From Ignisphaera cupida (GTDB taxonomy: Archaea > Thermoproteota > Thermoprotei_A > Sulfolobales > Ignisphaeraceae): a DNA stretch of 64,000 bases. Where the stretch lies: NCBI RefSeq assembly GCF_030186535.1, contig NZ_JASNVW010000001.1:310001-374000 (forward strand). Reading direction: 5' to 3'. Shown one piece after another: positions 61,813 to 64,000 of the stretch (its first letter is position 1; every line of letters begins with the position of its first letter). Made by a program: the position numbers and the translations under genes. The notes beneath the pieces are model-generated. The model did no database searches. It had not been told where the DNA came from and saw nothing but the letters and a program-made list of their open reading frames with translations.

Positions 61813-63363
61813 TTGGACATTGCTATAATACCTAATTCACCAATCTATGTCTATGGCGAAGCAGCAAAGGTCGATGTAGTTATCTATAGAGATGTTCCTT
61901 GTGAAGAATTTGAGGTTTCTTTTGAATCCAAGTTCGTTATTTCAAATAGTGAGAGAAAAGTTTTTTCTGATTTGAGGAAAGTGAAGGGTGGTGTTGAGGT
62001 TTCTACACAGTTTGTATTTGAAATACCACGTGCTGAGAGTTCAGAGTATGTTTTAAGGCTTTTTGCCAAGGTTAGGGGGTGTGGTGAGGAGGCTTCTGAA
62101 AATATAAACCTTTCTGTTTATGGTGTTGTTCAAAAGCTTGTTAATCTAGTTATTGTTTGGCATAATCACCAACCACCAAATTATTTACCAAGTGGTGCCT
62201 ATTTTGCTGACTATCCATTTAAATGGGTTATTTACAATTTGTTTGAGCCATATGCCTTGGGAGGTCCTTACTATATTCATGCAAAAGTCTATGAAATGTT
62301 TCCAAAAGTTAAAACAACTGTTAATCTCTCTCCAAGTCTTTTAGCTCAGTGGAGAGAAGCTATTGAAAGAGGCTATGTAATGGAGAATGGGGAAAGGATT
62401 TTGCCTAGCGATAGAAGAATTGAGCTTATTAAGGAAACTCTTGAACTCTATAAAAAGCTTGCAAATCAAAACTCCATAGAGATTCTAACATCTGTATATG
62501 CACACACCATCCTGGGGTATTTAATTCATAGATTTGATATGGAGGAGGTTATTAGAGATGAGCTAAGATTGGGAATGGAGATAACAAAAGAGGTCGCGGG
62601 TTTTGAGCCTCATGGTGTTTGGACACCTGAAATGGCTTGGCATAACAGGCTTGGCTCTATCTATGCTGATATGGGTTTGGAGTATACCATTCTTTGTGGA
62701 AAAAGCCATTTCACTAGAGCTATAGGAGATAAAACAACTATTTACGAGCCCTACGAATTTGTTGGTAATGGGAAGAGAATCAAGATTTTGTTTAGAGATC
62801 AGGCAATTAGTGATTTGATAGGCTTTAGAAACAACTTTGCTAATAGAGTAGAAGCTTTGAAAGCAGCACTAGACACAGTTCTCAACATTGTTAGTAGAAG
62901 AGGCTTTGTAACAATTGCTTTAGATGGTGAAAACTGGATGATATTCTCTAAGTATCCTAAAAACACCTATCCATACTTTGTAAAGCTATATGAATACATC
63001 AATACCTTGCAAGAGAAAGGCTTCTTAAAAAGTTTAACTGGTTATGAAGCTGTGAAGACTTGTGGTGATAGCTGTAGAAAGATTTTGTATATTCCAACAA
63101 ATTCGTGGGTAAACAGTTTCCACAAATGGGATGGTGAATTGAACGAACAAAGATATATGTGGTTTGAAATTGAAAAAGCTTATCAGAGACTCAAGATATA
63201 TAAGCAATTGATTGGAGAAACAAAGGATATTAAAGAAGCTTACTGGGCTTTGTACCACGCTATAGATAGTGATTATTGGTGGACAGAGTTTTGGAATCCA
63301 AGAGTTATAAAGACTTGGCTTGAGGAACTTCACAAAACTTTGAATAGTATAAAAATTGTTTAG
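61813..63363 (+). CDS. GH57 glycoside hydrolase with N-terminal beta domain
   Basis: 516 aa from TTG 61813, which has GGGAG upstream. Residues 1-110 are a beta-sandwich. The catalytic barrel starts with W-H-N-H-Q-P-P-N (~116-123); the nucleophile is Glu273 in V-W-T-P-E-M-A-W and the acid/base Asp371 in I-A-L-D-G-E-N-W. Belongs with amylopullulanase/branching-type GH57 enzymes. No signal peptide: a cytoplasmic alpha-glucan enzyme. The next gene on the other strand is a sugar nucleotidyltransferase, which suggests a glycogen or sugar-nucleotide locus (inference). Confidence 0.88.
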   Translation: MDIAIIPNSPIYVYGEAAKVDVVIYRDVPCEEFEVSFESKFVISNSERKVFSDLRKVKGGVEVSTQFVFEIPRAESSEYVLRLFAKVRGCGEEASENINLSVYGVVQKLVNLVIVWHNHQPPNYLPSGAYFADYPFKWVIYNLFEPYALGGPYYIHAKVYEMFPKVKTTVNLSPSLLAQWREAIERGYVMENGERILPSDRRIELIKETLELYKKLANQNSIEILTSVYAHTILGYLIHRFDMEEVIRDELRLGMEITKEVAGFEPHGVWTPEMAWHNRLGSIYADMGLEYTILCGKSHFTRAIGDKTTIYEPYEFVGNGKRIKILFRDQAISDLIGFRNNFANRVEALKAALDTVLNIVSRRGFVTIALDGENWMIFSKYPKNTYPYFVKLYEYINTLQEKGFLKSLTGYEAVKTCGDSCRKILYIPTNSWVNSFHKWDGELNEQRYMWFEIEKAYQRLKIYKQLIGETKDIKEAYWALYHAIDSDYWWTEFWNPRVIKTWLEELHKTLNSIKIV

Positions 63364-63365
63364 CT

Positions 63366-64000
63366 TTACCTAATCACTATATTCTCTATGTGTACATTGC
63401 TTGGAATTTCTTTGTGAGGCCATATCTTAACATTTCTAAGTGTTGAACCATCACCTACAATAACATCGTCACCAATTACGGAATTCTCTATTCTAACATT
63501 TTTACCTATCTTAGTATGTCTACCCACTATGCTATGGGAAATTACTGTTCCAGAATCAATTCTGCATCTATCCATAACAACACTATAGTGTATGGAAACA
63601 CCATCATTGATTATAGTGTAATTGTCTACAACACTATTTGCAAGCGAAACATTTTTTCCTATTTTAACGTGACGACCTATTAGATTATCTCCATCTACTT
63701 TGATATTTCCAGACAAAATGTTTTGAAGTATTTGCTTATGTAGCTCCATAGACTCTTTGCTTTTTCCCTGAACCTTAACATTTCTTGTTAGCATTTTAGC
63801 CTCTAACTCTTCTGGAGGTAGATTTCTAAGCATGTAGAATACAGCCTCGAGATACCTCTCTGGAGTTCCTATGTCGAACCAGTAGCCCTTTAACTCAAAT
63901 GCGTAAACAGGTAGTCCACTCTCTATTGCAAGAGGTATTATGTGCTGTCCAAAATCCATTAAACCTCTTTCTCTATACTCCATCACCTTTGGTGATGATA
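63366..64000 (-). CDS. Sugar-1-phosphate nucleotidyltransferase, C-terminal part (truncated by window edge)
   Basis: The frame is open to the window end, so the N-terminal catalytic part is missing. The visible ~211 residues include G-Y-W-F-D-I-G-T-P-E-R-Y, the end of the nucleotidyltransferase domain, then a left-handed beta helix of hexapeptides (I-G-R-H-V-K-I-G-K-N-V, I-G-K-N-V-R-I-E-N-S-V-I-G-D-D-V-I-V-G). This is the layout of mannose-1-phosphate guanylyltransferase/glucose-1-phosphate NTases. GTG 63986 and ATG 63983 are internal. Converges on the GH57 gene. Confidence 0.85.
   Translation of the reverse strand, partial: SSPKVMEYRERGLMDFGQHIIPLAIESGLPVYAFELKGYWFDIGTPERYLEAVFYMLRNLPPEELEAKMLTRNVKVQGKSKESMELHKQILQNILSGNIKVDGDNLIGRHVKIGKNVSLANSVVDNYTIINDGVSIHYSVVMDRCRIDSGTVISHSIVGRHTKIGKNVRIENSVIGDDVIVGDGSTLRNVKIWPHKEIPSNVHIENIVIR

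Overview
The window looks like chromosomal DNA from a hyperthermophilic crenarchaeon (Thermoproteota). It is AT-rich. Genes are closely packed, often with GTG or TTG starts preceded by GGTGA/GGTG-type Shine-Dalgarno sites, and TATA boxes sit close to many starts. Typical archaeal genes include deoxyhypusine synthase, archease, an AGOG-type 8-oxoguanine glycosylase, archaeal valyl-tRNA synthetase, class III (anaerobic) ribonucleotide reductase, two GH57 enzymes and a ferritin-fused encapsulin. The base composition and mix of sugar catabolism with anaerobic enzymes would fit an Ignisphaera-like fermenter, but that genus is inference. I saw no rRNA, tRNA or CRISPR.

Layout. 1-9983: the end of a GH127-type arabinofuranosidase, a coiled-coil membrane protein, two Gfo/Idh/MocA oxidoreductases and a complete oligopeptide/oligosaccharide ABC transporter (binding protein, two permeases, two ATPases, small membrane protein); probably a plant-glycan uptake and catabolism island. 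10242-14150: a lone ABC ATPase, a HAD phosphatase, a perfect fold-back element, a PD-(D/E)XK-like protein and a secreted PLD-type protein. 14209-19312: SDR, SpoIIM-like membrane protein, GNAT, a DUF134 / Trp-rich / NifX-like trio and a KaiC-like ATPase. 19551-29112: GH20, TldD/PmbA with a formyl-THF cyclo-ligase-like protein, nicotinamidase, archease, AGOG, hotdog thioesterase and an AbrB-PhoU regulator. 29228-32047: ECF vitamin-type transporter whose S component carries an in-frame TGA. 32062-38465: malic enzyme, dolichol-kinase-like protein, encapsulin, HTH regulator, NrdD. 38785-40803: two peptide-type ABC ATPases with no permease. 40933-44751: a ribose-type sugar ABC transporter arranged divergently. 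44961-50803: a third TldD-like protease, MoaA, a B12/radical-SAM protein, ferredoxin, GT2. 50941-55747: valS followed by uncharacterised genes, an HD protein and a JAMM protein. 55761-64000: acyl-CoA carboxyltransferase, two GH57 enzymes, deoxyhypusine synthase, a PRTase-like regulator, a 23-residue Lys-rich peptide, a biotin carrier and a truncated sugar-nucleotidyltransferase.

The most unusual signals are: (1) a 45-bp perfect inverted repeat forming a GC-rich fold-back element at 12191-12340; (2) two essential-looking genes with no ATG/GTG/TTG start but with good ribosome-binding sites in front of ATA (valS, 50941) and ACG (ABC ATPase, complement 40803); (3) an in-frame TGA in the ECF S component; (4) an 80-bp nearly identical tract shared by two otherwise divergent ABC ATPase genes 31 kb apart; (5) the Lys-rich microprotein gene at 61089; (6) the ferritin-encapsulin fusion.
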